Origin: Pseudomonadota bacterium
GTDB lineage: Bacteria; Desulfobacterota; Desulfovibrionia; Desulfovibrionales; Desulfovibrionaceae
Reading direction: 5' to 3'
Assembly: GCA_023390395.1 (NCBI GenBank)
Contig: JAEWCY010000018.1
Location: 25,361-89,360, forward strand
DNA: 64,000 nt
Numbering within the stretch: position 1 is the stretch's first letter; each line of letters begins with the position of its first letter. Under the pieces are notes generated by a model. It searched no databases. It saw only the letters and a list, made by a program, of their open reading frames with translations, and was not told the DNA's origin. This document shows, piece after piece, positions 23,358 to 32,238 of this stretch. A program made the translations under genes and the position numbers.

Positions 23358-24086
23358 ATGGGAACCGGCATGCTGGAAACGGTGCGGCGAAGGGCCGTGG
23401 AACTCTGGGAACGGCGGGACCTCTTGCGCGAGCCCGTCGCGGTCACGGCCAGGACGCTCACCGTGCGCGAGGCCATCGGCGATCCGGAGGGAGACGACTT
23501 CCCCCTGCAAAAGGGCAAGGAGCAGCTCATGGAGGCCGTGTTCCGGGGCGCGCGGGGACAGGCCTTCACCGACCGCTTCGGCGACTTTTCCGGCACGCTG
23601 GCCGACGTGGCCACCATGCCGCTTGAAAACAACTTCCGCCGGGCCGTGTTCGTGGCCTCGCTCAACGCCGTGACCCGGGGCCTGGGACTGTGCCAGGGCA
23701 CGATCCACTGCCGCGACAAGGAGCCCGGGGAGTGCGCCCTCAAGTTCCGCGACCACATCCGGGAGCGCTACGGCAAGGTGCGCATCGCCCAGGTGGGGTT
23801 CCAGCCCAAGATGATCGAGGCCCTGGCCGCCGCCTTCGAAGTGCGCGTGCTCGACCTCGACCCGGACAACATCGGCACGGTGAAGCACGGGGCGGCCGTC
23901 CTGGGGCCGCAGATGCGGGACGAGACGCTGGCCTGGGCCGAGCTGCTCGTGGTCACGGGCTCCACCCTGGCCAACGACACCATCGGCGATTTCCTCACCG
24001 ACCGGCCCGTGGTCTTTTTCGGCACCACCGTGGCCGGCGCGGCGGCGCTCATGGGCTGGGAGCGCTTCTGCGCCAAGTCCACATAG
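23358..24086 (+). CDS. DUF364 putative heavy-metal chelation protein
   Basis: A 242-residue cytoplasmic protein of the DUF364 (putative heavy-metal chelation) family. An N-terminal region (about 1-100) is followed by a Rossmann-like half with KVRIAQVGFQPKMIEAL, VRVLDLDPDNIG, and the conserved ending VVTGSTLANDTIGDFL then PVVFFGTTVAGAAALMG. The conserved region between contains Cys residues (GLCQGTIHCRDKEPGECAL) that could bind metal or a cluster. Family members often lie near molybdenum/tungsten or nitrogenase-like genes. Co-transcription with the DUF134 regulator suggests metal-responsive control; no transporter is adjacent. Confidence 0.85.
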   Translation: MGTGMLETVRRRAVELWERRDLLREPVAVTARTLTVREAIGDPEGDDFPLQKGKEQLMEAVFRGARGQAFTDRFGDFSGTLADVATMPLENNFRRAVFVASLNAVTRGLGLCQGTIHCRDKEPGECALKFRDHIRERYGKVRIAQVGFQPKMIEALAAAFEVRVLDLDPDNIGTVKHGAAVLGPQMRDETLAWAELLVVTGSTLANDTIGDFLTDRPVVFFGTTVAGAAALMGWERFCAKST

Positions 24087-24093
24087 CGCGACG

Positions 24094-24396
24094 CTAGGCG
24101 GTCTTCGCCGCCGGCCCGACGGGCGCGTCATGGACCGGCGCGTCCTCGCGGGCCATGGCCGCCGTGGGCGACGCGGGCTCGGCGGAGGCCGGCTGCGCCA
24201 GCTCGGGCCGGGGCGCGGCCGGCTGAACCTCGGGGGCCTGGGCCGCGGCCGGGGGCGTCTCCTCGTGCATGGCCTTCTTGAAGTCCCGCACCGCCCGGCC
24301 CAGGCTCCCGCCCAGGTCGCCGATCTTGCCGGGTCCGAAGATCACCAGCGCGATCACCAGGATGACGATGAGGTGCATCGGCTCGAACAATCCCAT
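24094..24396 (-). CDS. tatA: Sec-independent translocase subunit TatA
   Basis: A 100-residue TatA/E-family protein: a single N-terminal membrane helix (HLIVILVIALVIFGPGKI), the FGPGK hinge, an amphipathic helix with LGRAVRDFKKAM, and a long Ala/Pro-rich acidic tail. It forms the pore-like component that exports folded proteins with twin-arginine signals. Start at 24396, preceded by GGGAGG. No tatB or tatC is adjacent, so the partners are elsewhere. It ends 8 bp from the convergent DUF364 gene. Confidence 0.92.
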   Translation of the reverse strand: MGLFEPMHLIVILVIALVIFGPGKIGDLGGSLGRAVRDFKKAMHEETPPAAAQAPEVQPAAPRPELAQPASAEPASPTAAMAREDAPVHDAPVGPAAKTA

Positions 24397-24430
24397 AACT
24401 GCCCTCCCGCGAGTCAGGCTCGCATCCGTC

Positions 24431-24459
24431 CTTATAATCCATGGGGGCGGGCGGAACAA
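24431..24459 (-). promoter_or_regulatory. Candidate sigma-70 promoter for tatA
   Basis: On the minus strand TTGTTC (24459-24454) and TATAAG (24436-24431) are 17 nt apart, about 35 nt before the tatA start. The -35 is only fair. Confidence 0.4.
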
Positions 24460-24521
24460 GACAACCTGGAAATACTGAAATCCAACGGCGCGCGACGGGG
24501 ACGGAAAGGCCGGGGCGCTCG

Positions 24522-24567
24522 CGCGGCGTCCGTGGAGCGCCTGCGCGCGGATGCCACGGACGCCGCG
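24522..24567 (-). terminator. Hairpin terminator after SDR gene
   Basis: CGCGGCGTCCGTGG (24522-24535) is perfectly complementary to 24554-24567 across an 18-nt loop, beyond the SDR stop at 24624. No strong U-tract follows. Confidence 0.5.
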
Positions 24568-24623
24568 CCTTGCGGCGCATCCCGTTTCCGGACGCCGCCG
24601 CCGGTTTCACGGAGGAGGCGACC

Positions 24624-25382
24624 CTAGACGATGCCGCCGTTGGCGGGGAGCGTCTGCCCGTTCACCCAGCCGCCGTCCGGGCCGACCAGGAAGGCGACCA
24701 CGTTGGCGATGTCCTCGGGCTGGCCCAGCCGCTCCAGGGGCGGCATCTTGGAGAGGTGTTCCACCTGCGCCCCGGTCTTGTCCTTGAGGAAAAGCTCCGT
24801 GGCCGTGGGTCCCGGGGCCACGGCGTTGACCGTGACGTCGCGACCGCGCAGCTCCCTGGCGAAGATCAGCGTCATGGTCTCCACGGCGGACTTGGTGGCG
24901 GCGTAGACCGAGTAGCCGGGCAGGGCCAGCCGGCTGACGCTGCTTGCGAAATTGACGATGCGTCCGCCGTCGCGCAGCTTCCTGGCCGCCACGCGCAGGC
25001 CGTTGAAGGTGCCCTTGAGATTGACCGCCACGATGCGGTCGAACAGGGCGTCGTCCGTGTCGGAGAGAAAGACCAGGCCCGGCTGGATGATGCCCGCGTT
25101 GTTGACGAGCACGTCCACCCCGCCGAAGAGCGTGATGGCCTGGTCGAACAGGGCCGCGACCTGCCCCGGGTCGGCCACGTCCGCCTGAAAGGCCGCGGCG
25201 CGGCCGCCCTTGGACTCGATTTCCGCCACCACGGCCTCGGCGTCGGCCCTGCGGCCGGCGTAGTTCACGACCACGGTGAAGCCGTCGGCGGCCAGACGCC
25301 TGGCTACGGCCGCGCCGATGCCGCGCGAGGCCCCGGTGACGATGGCGACCTTGCCGCCCTGTTGTTGCGTATTGCCGTTCAT
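24624..25382 (-). CDS. Short-chain dehydrogenase/reductase
   Basis: A 252-residue classical SDR. The nucleotide-binding TGASRGIG is at about residues 17-24 and NNAG near 93. The catalytic Ser is in NFASSVSRLAL, and the Tyr/Lys pair is in YAATK, with the PG motif (VAPGPTATEL) following. The basic residues after beta-2 (NYAGRRADAE) favour NADP(H). Substrate is unknown; it resembles the 3-oxoacyl reductase-like SDRs. Divergent from the LysR gene at 25485, about 100 bp away, which probably controls it. Confidence 0.88.
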   Translation of the reverse strand: MNGNTQQQGGKVAIVTGASRGIGAAVARRLAADGFTVVVNYAGRRADAEAVVAEIESKGGRAAAFQADVADPGQVAALFDQAITLFGGVDVLVNNAGIIQPGLVFLSDTDDALFDRIVAVNLKGTFNGLRVAARKLRDGGRIVNFASSVSRLALPGYSVYAATKSAVETMTLIFARELRGRDVTVNAVAPGPTATELFLKDKTGAQVEHLSKMPPLERLGQPEDIANVVAFLVGPDGGWVNGQTLPANGGIV

Positions 25383-25484
25383 GTCTGCCTCCTGTGGGAA
25401 GACGGGTGTTGTTGTGCTCCATCTAGTCCCCCCCGGAGCGCAACGGTAGACGCATGGCCGGAATATGCCTTATACGGAAATCGC

Positions 25485-26423
25485 ATGACCATTTTCGACG
25501 ACCTGTCCCTGCTGCGCAGCTTCCTGGCCATCGTGGAGAGCGGCAGCCTGTCGGCGGCGGCCAGGAAGCTGCGCCTGACCCAGCCGACCTTGAGCCGCCG
25601 CCTGCGGGCGCTGGAGGAGAAGTGCGACGCGGTGCTGCTGCGCCGCGACACCCACCGCATGGGCCTGACCGACGCCGGACGCCGCGTCCTGGAGGACGCC
25701 CGGGCCATGCTGGAGCTGGCCGAGGAAGCGCAAGGCCGCCTGCGCGGAGACCAGGCGGCCGTGGCCGGCCCCCTGCGCCTGTTCGCGACCATCGACTTCG
25801 GCCAGAGCGTGGTCAGCCGCCTCATCGCCAGCTTCCTCCAGACCCACCCGGCCGTCACGGTCGCCCTGGCCTATTCCAACCGCCCCCTGCACATGATCGA
25901 GGAAGGCTGCGACGCGGGCATCGTGGCGGGCAGCCCCGGCGAGGCCGGCGTCGTGGCCCGCTCCCTCGGCCCCATCCGCCGCCATGCCGTGGCCTCGCCG
26001 GAATTCCTGCGCGAGCGCCCCTCGGCGACGACGCCCGGGGACCTCGGCGCGTGGCCCTGGCTGGCCCTTTCGGGCGAGCAGTTCGGCGGCTCCAGGACGG
26101 CGACCTTCCTCCATGCGGAGCAAGCTCCCCAGACCCTGGCTATACGGCCCGTCATGGTCTCCGAGGGCGTGACCAGCCTGCGGGAGGCCGCGCGCCTGGG
26201 CCTTGGCGTCGCGACGCTGCCGGAATGGCTGATCGGCGAGGACCTTGTTTCCGGCCGCCTGGTCCGCGTCCTGCCCGACTGGCGGGCCACGGACCTCACG
26301 GCCCACGCGGTCTACCCGGCCCAGCGCCGCTTGCCGCCACGGGTGCGCGCCTTCGTCGATTTCGCCGTTGCCTACATGACCGCGATCCTCAAGCCCCGCT
26401 GCATCGGCCGGCCTCTTGCATAG
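25485..26423 (+). CDS. LysR-family transcriptional regulator
   Basis: A 312-residue LysR regulator. Its N-terminal helix-turn-helix is SLSAAARKLRLTQPTLSRR followed by LRALEE, and its C-terminal substrate-binding domain starts near residue 90 (GPLRLFATIDFGQSVVSRL). It belongs to the CrgA/AaeR-like branch by general appearance. ATG at 25485 gives the usual MTIFDDLSLLRSFLAIVE start. The divergent SDR is the likely target, and the 100-bp gap should hold the operator; I see only an imperfect dyad around 25461-25478. Confidence 0.88.
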   Translation: MTIFDDLSLLRSFLAIVESGSLSAAARKLRLTQPTLSRRLRALEEKCDAVLLRRDTHRMGLTDAGRRVLEDARAMLELAEEAQGRLRGDQAAVAGPLRLFATIDFGQSVVSRLIASFLQTHPAVTVALAYSNRPLHMIEEGCDAGIVAGSPGEAGVVARSLGPIRRHAVASPEFLRERPSATTPGDLGAWPWLALSGEQFGGSRTATFLHAEQAPQTLAIRPVMVSEGVTSLREAARLGLGVATLPEWLIGEDLVSGRLVRVLPDWRATDLTAHAVYPAQRRLPPRVRAFVDFAVAYMTAILKPRCIGRPLA

Positions 26424-26552
26424 GCTGCCGACGCCGCGAACACGGGCGAAAACCCGTCCTCGAAATCTGCTCCCATCCGGGCCGACGTCTTAAAAATACC
26501 GGACATCTCATTGTAATTCTTGTATTTTTAGAGAGAAAACGATCTTTCATAC

Positions 26553-26603
26553 GGAACAGCGGAAAATCATCGTCAACAACGATTTTTCGTCGTTTCCTGT
26601 TCC
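26553..26603. promoter_or_regulatory. Candidate activator-binding dyad
   Basis: GGAACAG (26553-26559) and CTGTTCC (26597-26603) form the outer arms of an imperfect dyad whose inside is also partly symmetric (AAAATC... and ...GATTTTT). It lies about 60-110 bp upstream of the sigma-54 promoter at 26663, where enhancer-binding proteins usually bind. The activator at 38736 is the best candidate. Confidence 0.45.
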
Positions 26604-26662
26604 CGTCTTCTTTCTCGGCCTGCAACAGCCCGTAACAACAAGTCATTTTCAACAGCTCCTCC

Positions 26663-26678
26663 TGGCACAGGACTTGCC
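26663..26678 (+). promoter_or_regulatory. Sigma-54 promoter for oxamate operon
   Basis: TGGCACAGGACTTGCC matches the consensus TGGCAC-N5-TTGC exactly, with GG and GC 10 nt apart. It lies 144 nt before the allG start and heads the eleven-gene operon. Confidence 0.8.
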
Positions 26679-26821
26679 AAATACGTTCCACGCAACCGCG
26701 AGGCCAGGCGTGCAACATTTCTGCGGCGAAAGCGGCCCGGCCGCCCAAAGGCCGCAACGCGTCGGCACGGGCCGCCGCCCATGCGCGGGCCGCCGAACAA
26801 CCAACCGGAAAGAGCGGAGCC

Positions 26822-28222
26822 ATGACGGACATCAACCAGGAAATGCAGGTCATCAATATCGGCCTGGAGGGCTTTTACAACGAGCTTCGGGAGCAGGGCG
26901 TCAGCGGCGTCCAGGTGGACTGGCGTCCCCCGGCCGGCGGCGATCCCGGCCTCATCGACAAGCTCGCCCGGCTGCAATGCCCCGAGGTCGAGGAGGCCAA
27001 CGCCAGGACCGTGGCCCGCCTGAAGGACAGCCGGCCGCTGTGGATCGACGTCCAACCGGCCATCGAAGCCATCCCCGGCATGGAAGGGAACTTCCTGCTC
27101 CATTCCGGCCCGCCCATCGATTTCGGCGACATGTGCGACCCCCAGCAGCGCGCCGTGGAAGCGGCGGCCGTCTTCGAGGGCTGGGCGACCGACCGGGCCG
27201 GACTGGAGGCGAAGCTGCGCTCCGGCGACATCAGGCTGCGGCCCAACTACGCCTTCGGCAGCGTCGGGGCCATGTGCGGCGTCATCTCGCCGTCCATGCA
27301 GGTGATCGTCACCGAGAACGCCACCTACGGCAACCGTTCCTGGTCCACCTTCAACGAGGGCAAGGGCAACGTCATCTGGATGGGAACCTACGACGCGGGC
27401 ACCATCGAGCGGCTGCGCTGGATGCGCGAGGTCCTCGGGCCGAGCCTTCGCGCCGCGCTGCGCGTGCGGGGCGAGGGACTCGACATCTTCAAGATCATCG
27501 CCGAGGGCACGCTCATGGGCGACGAGGTGCATGCCCGAAGCGCCGCCTGCACCCTGCTGCTCCTGCGCCAGCTCACGCCCCTGCTCCTGGCCTCGGACGC
27601 CTCGCGCGAAACCGTGGCCCGCATCGTGGACTTCATCGGCCAGAACAACCATTCCTTCCTGAGCCTCACCCTGACCGCCTGCAAGGCCGCGGCCGACGCC
27701 GCCCACGGCATCCCCCATTCCACGGTGGTCACGGCCATGAGCCGCAACGGCGTCAATTTCGCCCTGCGCGTGGGCGGCCTGCCCGACGCCTGGTGCATCA
27801 GCCCCACCGCGCCCATGGACGAGGCCATCTACTATTCCGGCTACGGCCCCGAGGACGCCGCCGGCGACATCGGCGACAGCGCCATCGTGGAAACGGCCGG
27901 GCTTGGCGGCATGATCATCGGCGCGGCCCCCAGCATCAGCTCCTTCGTCGGCGGCTCCATGCGCCACTCCCGCCAGGCCATGGCCGTGATGCGCTCCATC
28001 TGCGCCGGGGAGAACCCGGCCTTCGCCCCGGGCGCGGTGGACTTCACCCCGGCGCCGCTGGGCATCGACGTCCGCAAGGTCGTGCGCCTGGGCGTCACCC
28101 CCATCATCGACACCGGCGTGCTGCACAAGGCCTCGGGCGTGGGCCAGATCGGCACGGGCATCGCCCGCGCCCCCATGGCCGCCTTCCATCAGGCCCTGGC
28201 CGCCATGCCCCTCCCCCGCTGA
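26822..28222 (+). CDS. allG: Oxamate carbamoyltransferase subunit AllG (YlbE, DUF1116)
   Basis: A 466-residue DUF1116 protein, the family of E. coli YlbE, now AllG. With FdrA (AllF) and YlbF (AllH) it forms oxamic transcarbamylase, which converts oxalurate and phosphate to oxamate and carbamoyl phosphate. Segments visible: WRPPAGGDP near the N-terminus, RPNYAFGSVGAMCGVISPS in the middle, NGVNFALRVGG and APLGIDVRKVV near the end, all conserved-looking for this family. It is the first gene of the sigma-54 operon, followed after 42 nt by carbamate kinase and then fdrA; allH is four genes on. GGAG precedes the start. Confidence 0.88.
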   Translation: MTDINQEMQVINIGLEGFYNELREQGVSGVQVDWRPPAGGDPGLIDKLARLQCPEVEEANARTVARLKDSRPLWIDVQPAIEAIPGMEGNFLLHSGPPIDFGDMCDPQQRAVEAAAVFEGWATDRAGLEAKLRSGDIRLRPNYAFGSVGAMCGVISPSMQVIVTENATYGNRSWSTFNEGKGNVIWMGTYDAGTIERLRWMREVLGPSLRAALRVRGEGLDIFKIIAEGTLMGDEVHARSAACTLLLLRQLTPLLLASDASRETVARIVDFIGQNNHSFLSLTLTACKAAADAAHGIPHSTVVTAMSRNGVNFALRVGGLPDAWCISPTAPMDEAIYYSGYGPEDAAGDIGDSAIVETAGLGGMIIGAAPSISSFVGGSMRHSRQAMAVMRSICAGENPAFAPGAVDFTPAPLGIDVRKVVRLGVTPIIDTGVLHKASGVGQIGTGIARAPMAAFHQALAAMPLPR

Positions 28223-28264
28223 AGCCGGCCGCCAGAGAACTTTTCACAGGCAGGAGACGCGACC

Positions 28265-29209
28265 ATGACCAAACCCATCGCCGTGGTGGCCTTCGGCGGC
28301 AACGCCATCCTGGACGCCGGAGACGACGGCTCCTTCACCACCCAGCTCGAAAAGGCCAAGGCGGCCTGCCGCCAGATGCTGGCCATCCTGCACAAGGGCT
28401 ACCAGCTCATCCTGGTCCACGGGAACGGGCCGCAGGTGGGCAACCTGCTCATCCAGTTCGAAAAGGCCAGCGACATCATTCCGGTCCCTCCCCTGGACGT
28501 GGCCGTGGCCTCGTCCCAGGGCCTGCTCGGGCACATGCTCGAAATCAGCATGCGCACCGTGCTCGAGGAGGACCGCATGCAGCGCGAGGTGGCCACGGTG
28601 CTGACGCAAGTGGTGGTCAGCCCCGACGATCCCGCCTTTTCCCGCCCGACCAAGCCCATCGGCCCCTTCTACACCCGGGAGCAGGCCGAGCACTACCGCC
28701 TGACCGAGGGCTGGCACGTGACCGAGGACGCCGGCAGGGGCTGGCGGCGGGTGGTCTGCTCGCCCCAGCCGCGCAAGGTCCTGGAACTGAGCACCATCAA
28801 GTACCTGGCCGAAAACGACACCGTGGTCATCACCTGCGGCGGCGGCGGCATCCCGGTCAACTACCTGACCGACCGGGTGGTGGGCACCGACGGCGTCATC
28901 GACAAGGACGCCACGGCCGCCCTGCTCGCCTACAACATCGGCGCGGAACTCTTCATCATCCTCACCGGCGTGGCGCAGGTCTGCCTGGACTACGGCCGGC
29001 CGACCCAGCGCAGCCTGGACGAGGTGACCGTGGCCGAGGCCCGGCAGTGGCTCGAAGAGGGGCAGTTCCCGCCCGGCAGCATGGGACCCAAGATCCGAAG
29101 CGCCGTCGAATACGTGGAAAAGGGCGGCACGGAAGCCGTCATCACCTCCCAGGACAATCTCATGGCGGCCATGCAGCGCACCGGCAAATGCACCCGGATC
29201 GTCAAATAG
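28265..29209 (+). CDS. arcC: Carbamate kinase
   Basis: A 314-residue carbamate kinase, which moves phosphate from carbamoyl phosphate to ADP, giving ATP, NH3 and CO2. Visible landmarks are AFGGNAIL at the N-terminus, LVHGNGPQVGNLL, the substrate-loop TKPIGPFYT, TCGGGGIPV, VIDKDATAALLA and PPGSMGPKIRSAVEY. Length is typical. Between allG and fdrA it serves the same role as AllK in E. coli allantoin fermentation: harvesting ATP from the carbamoyl phosphate made by the transcarbamylase. RBS AGGAG. Confidence 0.95.
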   Translation: MTKPIAVVAFGGNAILDAGDDGSFTTQLEKAKAACRQMLAILHKGYQLILVHGNGPQVGNLLIQFEKASDIIPVPPLDVAVASSQGLLGHMLEISMRTVLEEDRMQREVATVLTQVVVSPDDPAFSRPTKPIGPFYTREQAEHYRLTEGWHVTEDAGRGWRRVVCSPQPRKVLELSTIKYLAENDTVVITCGGGGIPVNYLTDRVVGTDGVIDKDATAALLAYNIGAELFIILTGVAQVCLDYGRPTQRSLDEVTVAEARQWLEEGQFPPGSMGPKIRSAVEYVEKGGTEAVITSQDNLMAAMQRTGKCTRIVK

Positions 29210-29240
29210 GCATCCTCAAACCACCGATCGAGGCGAAGAT

Positions 29241-30755
29241 ATGCACGCGCAAGCCATCGTACGCAAGAACCAGTACCAGGACTCGGTCCGATTGATGCAG
29301 ATCTCCCGCCAGGCCGGCGAACTGCCCGGCGTGGCCAAGGTCCTGGCCCTGCTCGGCACGGACAGCAACAAGAAGGTCCTGGCCGACCTCGGCCTGCTGG
29401 AGGACACGGTGGCCGCGGCCACGGCCAACGACCTGGTCATCTGCATCGAGGCCGAAAACGAGGAGGCCTTCGCCGCCGCCCTGGCCGACGTGGACGCGCG
29501 GCTGCGCAGCCGGGCCACGGCCGAGACGGCGGCCGAGGCCAGGCCCCGGTCCCTGGAGGAGGCCGTCTCGCGCCTGCCCGGGGCCAATTTCGCCATGATC
29601 TCCCTGCCCGGGAGCATGGCCAAGCTCGACGTGGCCGAGGCCCTGGAGCGGGGGCTTCACGTCATGCTCTTTTCCGACAACATCTCCCTGGCCGACGAGG
29701 CCGAACTCAAGGCCCGGGCCGCGGAAAAGGGGCTTTTGCTCATGGGGCCGGACTGCGGCACGGCGATAGTAGGTGGCGTGGCCCTGGCCCTGGCCAACGT
29801 GGTGCGCCGGGGCGACATCGGCCTGGCCGCCGCCTCGGGCACGGGCATCCAGGAGGTCACCTGCCTCATCGACCGCTTCGGCGGCGGCGTCTCCCACGCC
29901 ATCGGCGTCGGCGGGCGCGACCTGCGCCGCGAGATCGGCGGGACCATGATGGTCCAGGCCATCCGCACCCTGGCCCAGGACCCGGCCACCAGAAAGCTCG
30001 TGGTGCTGTCCAAGCCGGGCGCGCCCGAGGTCATGGAGAAGGTCATGGCCGAGGCCCGGGCCAGCGGCCTGGAGGTCGTGGCCTGCCTGCTCGGCGGCGA
30101 CGGCGCGGCGGCGGGGGAGGACGGGATCACCCGCGTCGCCACCCTGGAAGAGGCGGCCTTCGCCGCCATGGGCCGCGAGGTCCCGGAATCCCAGTTCCCC
30201 GAAGCCCTGCGCGCCCGGGCCGCCGCCCTCTCCCCGGACCGGCGCTACCTGCGCGGCCTCTACAGCGGCGGCACCCTCTGCTACGAGACGCTTTTCCTGC
30301 TCAAGGACGCCATGGACATCCAGTCCAACGTGGCCGTGCGGCCCGCTCTCAAGCTGGCCTATCCGGTCAAGGGCACGGCCCACTGCTGCGTGGACCTCGG
30401 CGAGGACGAATTCACCCAGGGCCGGCCCCATCCCATCATCGACCTGGGGCTGCGCCTGGAGCGGTTGGCCGAGGAAATGGCCGACCCCACGGTCAAGGCC
30501 GTGCTCCTCGATGTGGTCATCGGCTACGGCGCGCACCGCAACCCGGCGGCCGAACTGGCCGAGGCCCTCGTCGCCGCCCGACGGGGCCAGGCCGACGGCG
30601 GCCCGGTGGCGCTCGTCCACGTCTGCGGCACGCAGGCCGATCCCCAGCAGCTCCAGACCCAGGAAGCCCTGCTGGCCGAGGCCGGGGCGTTTCTTTTCCC
30701 CACCAACGCCCAGGCGGCCAGGGCCGCCCTGGCCGTGGTCGCGGGAACCCTTTGA
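29241..30755 (+). CDS. fdrA: Oxamate carbamoyltransferase subunit FdrA (AllF)
   Basis: A 504-residue FdrA-family protein with an acyl-CoA-synthetase (succinyl-CoA ligase alpha)-like architecture. An N-terminal region of ~110 residues is followed by a CoA-binding-like Rossmann domain (FAMISLPGSMAKLDVAEAL), the signature LLLMGPDCGTAIVGG, GLAAASGTGIQEV, and a ligase-like C-terminal domain (LYSGGTLCYETLFLLKDA). In E. coli it is one of three subunits of oxamic transcarbamylase (AllFGH). All three subunits and the kinase are present in this operon, so the activity is well supported. The start at 29241 follows GAGG by 8 nt. Confidence 0.92.
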   Translation: MHAQAIVRKNQYQDSVRLMQISRQAGELPGVAKVLALLGTDSNKKVLADLGLLEDTVAAATANDLVICIEAENEEAFAAALADVDARLRSRATAETAAEARPRSLEEAVSRLPGANFAMISLPGSMAKLDVAEALERGLHVMLFSDNISLADEAELKARAAEKGLLLMGPDCGTAIVGGVALALANVVRRGDIGLAAASGTGIQEVTCLIDRFGGGVSHAIGVGGRDLRREIGGTMMVQAIRTLAQDPATRKLVVLSKPGAPEVMEKVMAEARASGLEVVACLLGGDGAAAGEDGITRVATLEEAAFAAMGREVPESQFPEALRARAAALSPDRRYLRGLYSGGTLCYETLFLLKDAMDIQSNVAVRPALKLAYPVKGTAHCCVDLGEDEFTQGRPHPIIDLGLRLERLAEEMADPTVKAVLLDVVIGYGAHRNPAAELAEALVAARRGQADGGPVALVHVCGTQADPQQLQTQEALLAEAGAFLFPTNAQAARAALAVVAGTL

Positions 30756-30789
30756 GCAAAGCCCGCCCGCGCCGGCGAGGAGGCCGTCC

Positions 30790-32220
30790 ATGACGTATCA
30801 GGAAGAGTTCACCCAGCGGTTCGGCGAGGCCGTGTCCTTCGATGCGCAGATCCTTCGCAGCTACGACCACGACCTGGGCGAGATGCCGCGTCCGCTCATG
30901 GCCATGATCCGCCACCGGCCGGACGTCGTTATCGTCGCCCGAAGCGCCGGGGACGTGGCCGACGCCCTGCGCCTGGCGGGCAAGCACGAATTGCCGGTCA
31001 CGCCGCGCGCCCAGGCCTCCTCGGGTTACGGCGGCGCGATCCCCTGCCGGGGCGGATTGGTGCTCGACCTTTGCAATTGCAACCGGGTCCTTTCCGTGGA
31101 CGCCGCGAACGCCGCCGTGGACGTGGAACCCGGCGTGGTCTGGGAGGACCTGTCCCGGGCCCTGGCTCCCCATGGCCTCGACAACCGGGTCTGCCCCACC
31201 AGCGCCCCGTCGTCCACGGTGGGCGGCTGGTTCGCCATGGGCGGGGTGGGCATCGGCAGCCTGCGCCACGGGGCCATCCGCGACAACGTGCTCGAAATCG
31301 ACGTGGCCGGCCTCGACGGCGCGGTGCGCACCTTTCGCGGCGAGGCCATGGAGCCCTTTTCCCAGACCTGCGGCAGCCTCGGGGTCGTCACCCGGCTGCG
31401 CCTGGCCTGCCGCAAGGCCGAAGCCCTGCTGCCCCTGGCCGCCCGGCTGCCCGACGCCCCGGCCGCCGCGCGGTTCCTGGAACTGCTCGAGGCCTGGCCG
31501 GACGTCTACTCGGCCAGCTTGCAGTCCGCCGGCTACTGCGCCATGCGCGCCGCGGCCGAGGGACATGCCCCGGCGCTTGCCTCGGGCTTCCTGGTCTCCT
31601 TCGCCACGACCGCCAAGGAGACGGCCAGGGGCGAGGCGACGCGCCTGGCCGCCCTGTGCGGCGGCGCGCTCCTCGACGACGCCGTGGCCGAGGCGGAATG
31701 GAACGGCCGCTACTATCCCATGCGCATCCGCAAGATCGGCCCGTCGGCCCTGGTCGGGGAATACCTCATCCCCATGAAGGGCTTCCCCGCCGCCCACGCC
31801 GCCCTGGCCGCCGCCCTGAAGCGGGACGCCCTGGGCGTCGAGGCCTTCGGGGTGCGCGGCGGCGGGCTGGCCGTGCTGGTCTACATCCTCGACGACGCCC
31901 GCGCCCTGCTCTACCCGCTGCGCATGGCCAAGGCCATGCTCCCCATGCGCCTGGCCGCCCGCCATGGCGGTCGGCCCTACGCCACGGGCATGTGGTTTTC
32001 CGCCCTGGCCGGGGCGGTCTTCGGACCGGACAAGCTCGCCCGGGTCCGGCGGGCGAAAGCCGAGCGCGACGCGCGCGGCCTGCTCAACCCCGGCAAGCTC
32101 TCCGGCCCCGGCCTGCCGCTCGCGCCCTTCGTGAGCCTTTCCCGCTGCATCCTGGCGGCCACGGCCTGCCTGGGGCCGCTGGCCGCCCTTTTGCCCTTCA
32201 AACCCCGCCGCGCCTCGTAA
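30790..32220 (+). CDS. FAD-linked oxidase, GlcD-like
   Basis: A 476-residue FAD-binding PCMH-type oxidase. The FAD domain shows VTPRAQASSGYGGAIPCRGG, VLDLCNCNRVLSVD, VDVEPGVVWEDL, TSAPSSTVGGWFAMGG and SLGVVTRLRL. The C-terminal cap ends in ARGLLNPGKL, as in glycolate/lactate oxidase D subunits. A hydrophobic C-terminal tail (ILAATACLGPLAALLPF) could attach it to the membrane. Directly followed by an Fe-S GlcF-like subunit, it should oxidise an alpha-hydroxy acid. In this operon ureidoglycolate is the logical substrate, giving oxalurate, a step done by NAD-dependent AllD in E. coli, which is absent here. RBS GAGGAGG. Confidence 0.88.
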   Translation: MTYQEEFTQRFGEAVSFDAQILRSYDHDLGEMPRPLMAMIRHRPDVVIVARSAGDVADALRLAGKHELPVTPRAQASSGYGGAIPCRGGLVLDLCNCNRVLSVDAANAAVDVEPGVVWEDLSRALAPHGLDNRVCPTSAPSSTVGGWFAMGGVGIGSLRHGAIRDNVLEIDVAGLDGAVRTFRGEAMEPFSQTCGSLGVVTRLRLACRKAEALLPLAARLPDAPAAARFLELLEAWPDVYSASLQSAGYCAMRAAAEGHAPALASGFLVSFATTAKETARGEATRLAALCGGALLDDAVAEAEWNGRYYPMRIRKIGPSALVGEYLIPMKGFPAAHAALAAALKRDALGVEAFGVRGGGLAVLVYILDDARALLYPLRMAKAMLPMRLAARHGGRPYATGMWFSALAGAVFGPDKLARVRRAKAERDARGLLNPGKLSGPGLPLAPFVSLSRCILAATACLGPLAALLPFKPRRAS

Positions 32221-32238
32221 GGCCTTCGGAGCACCATC

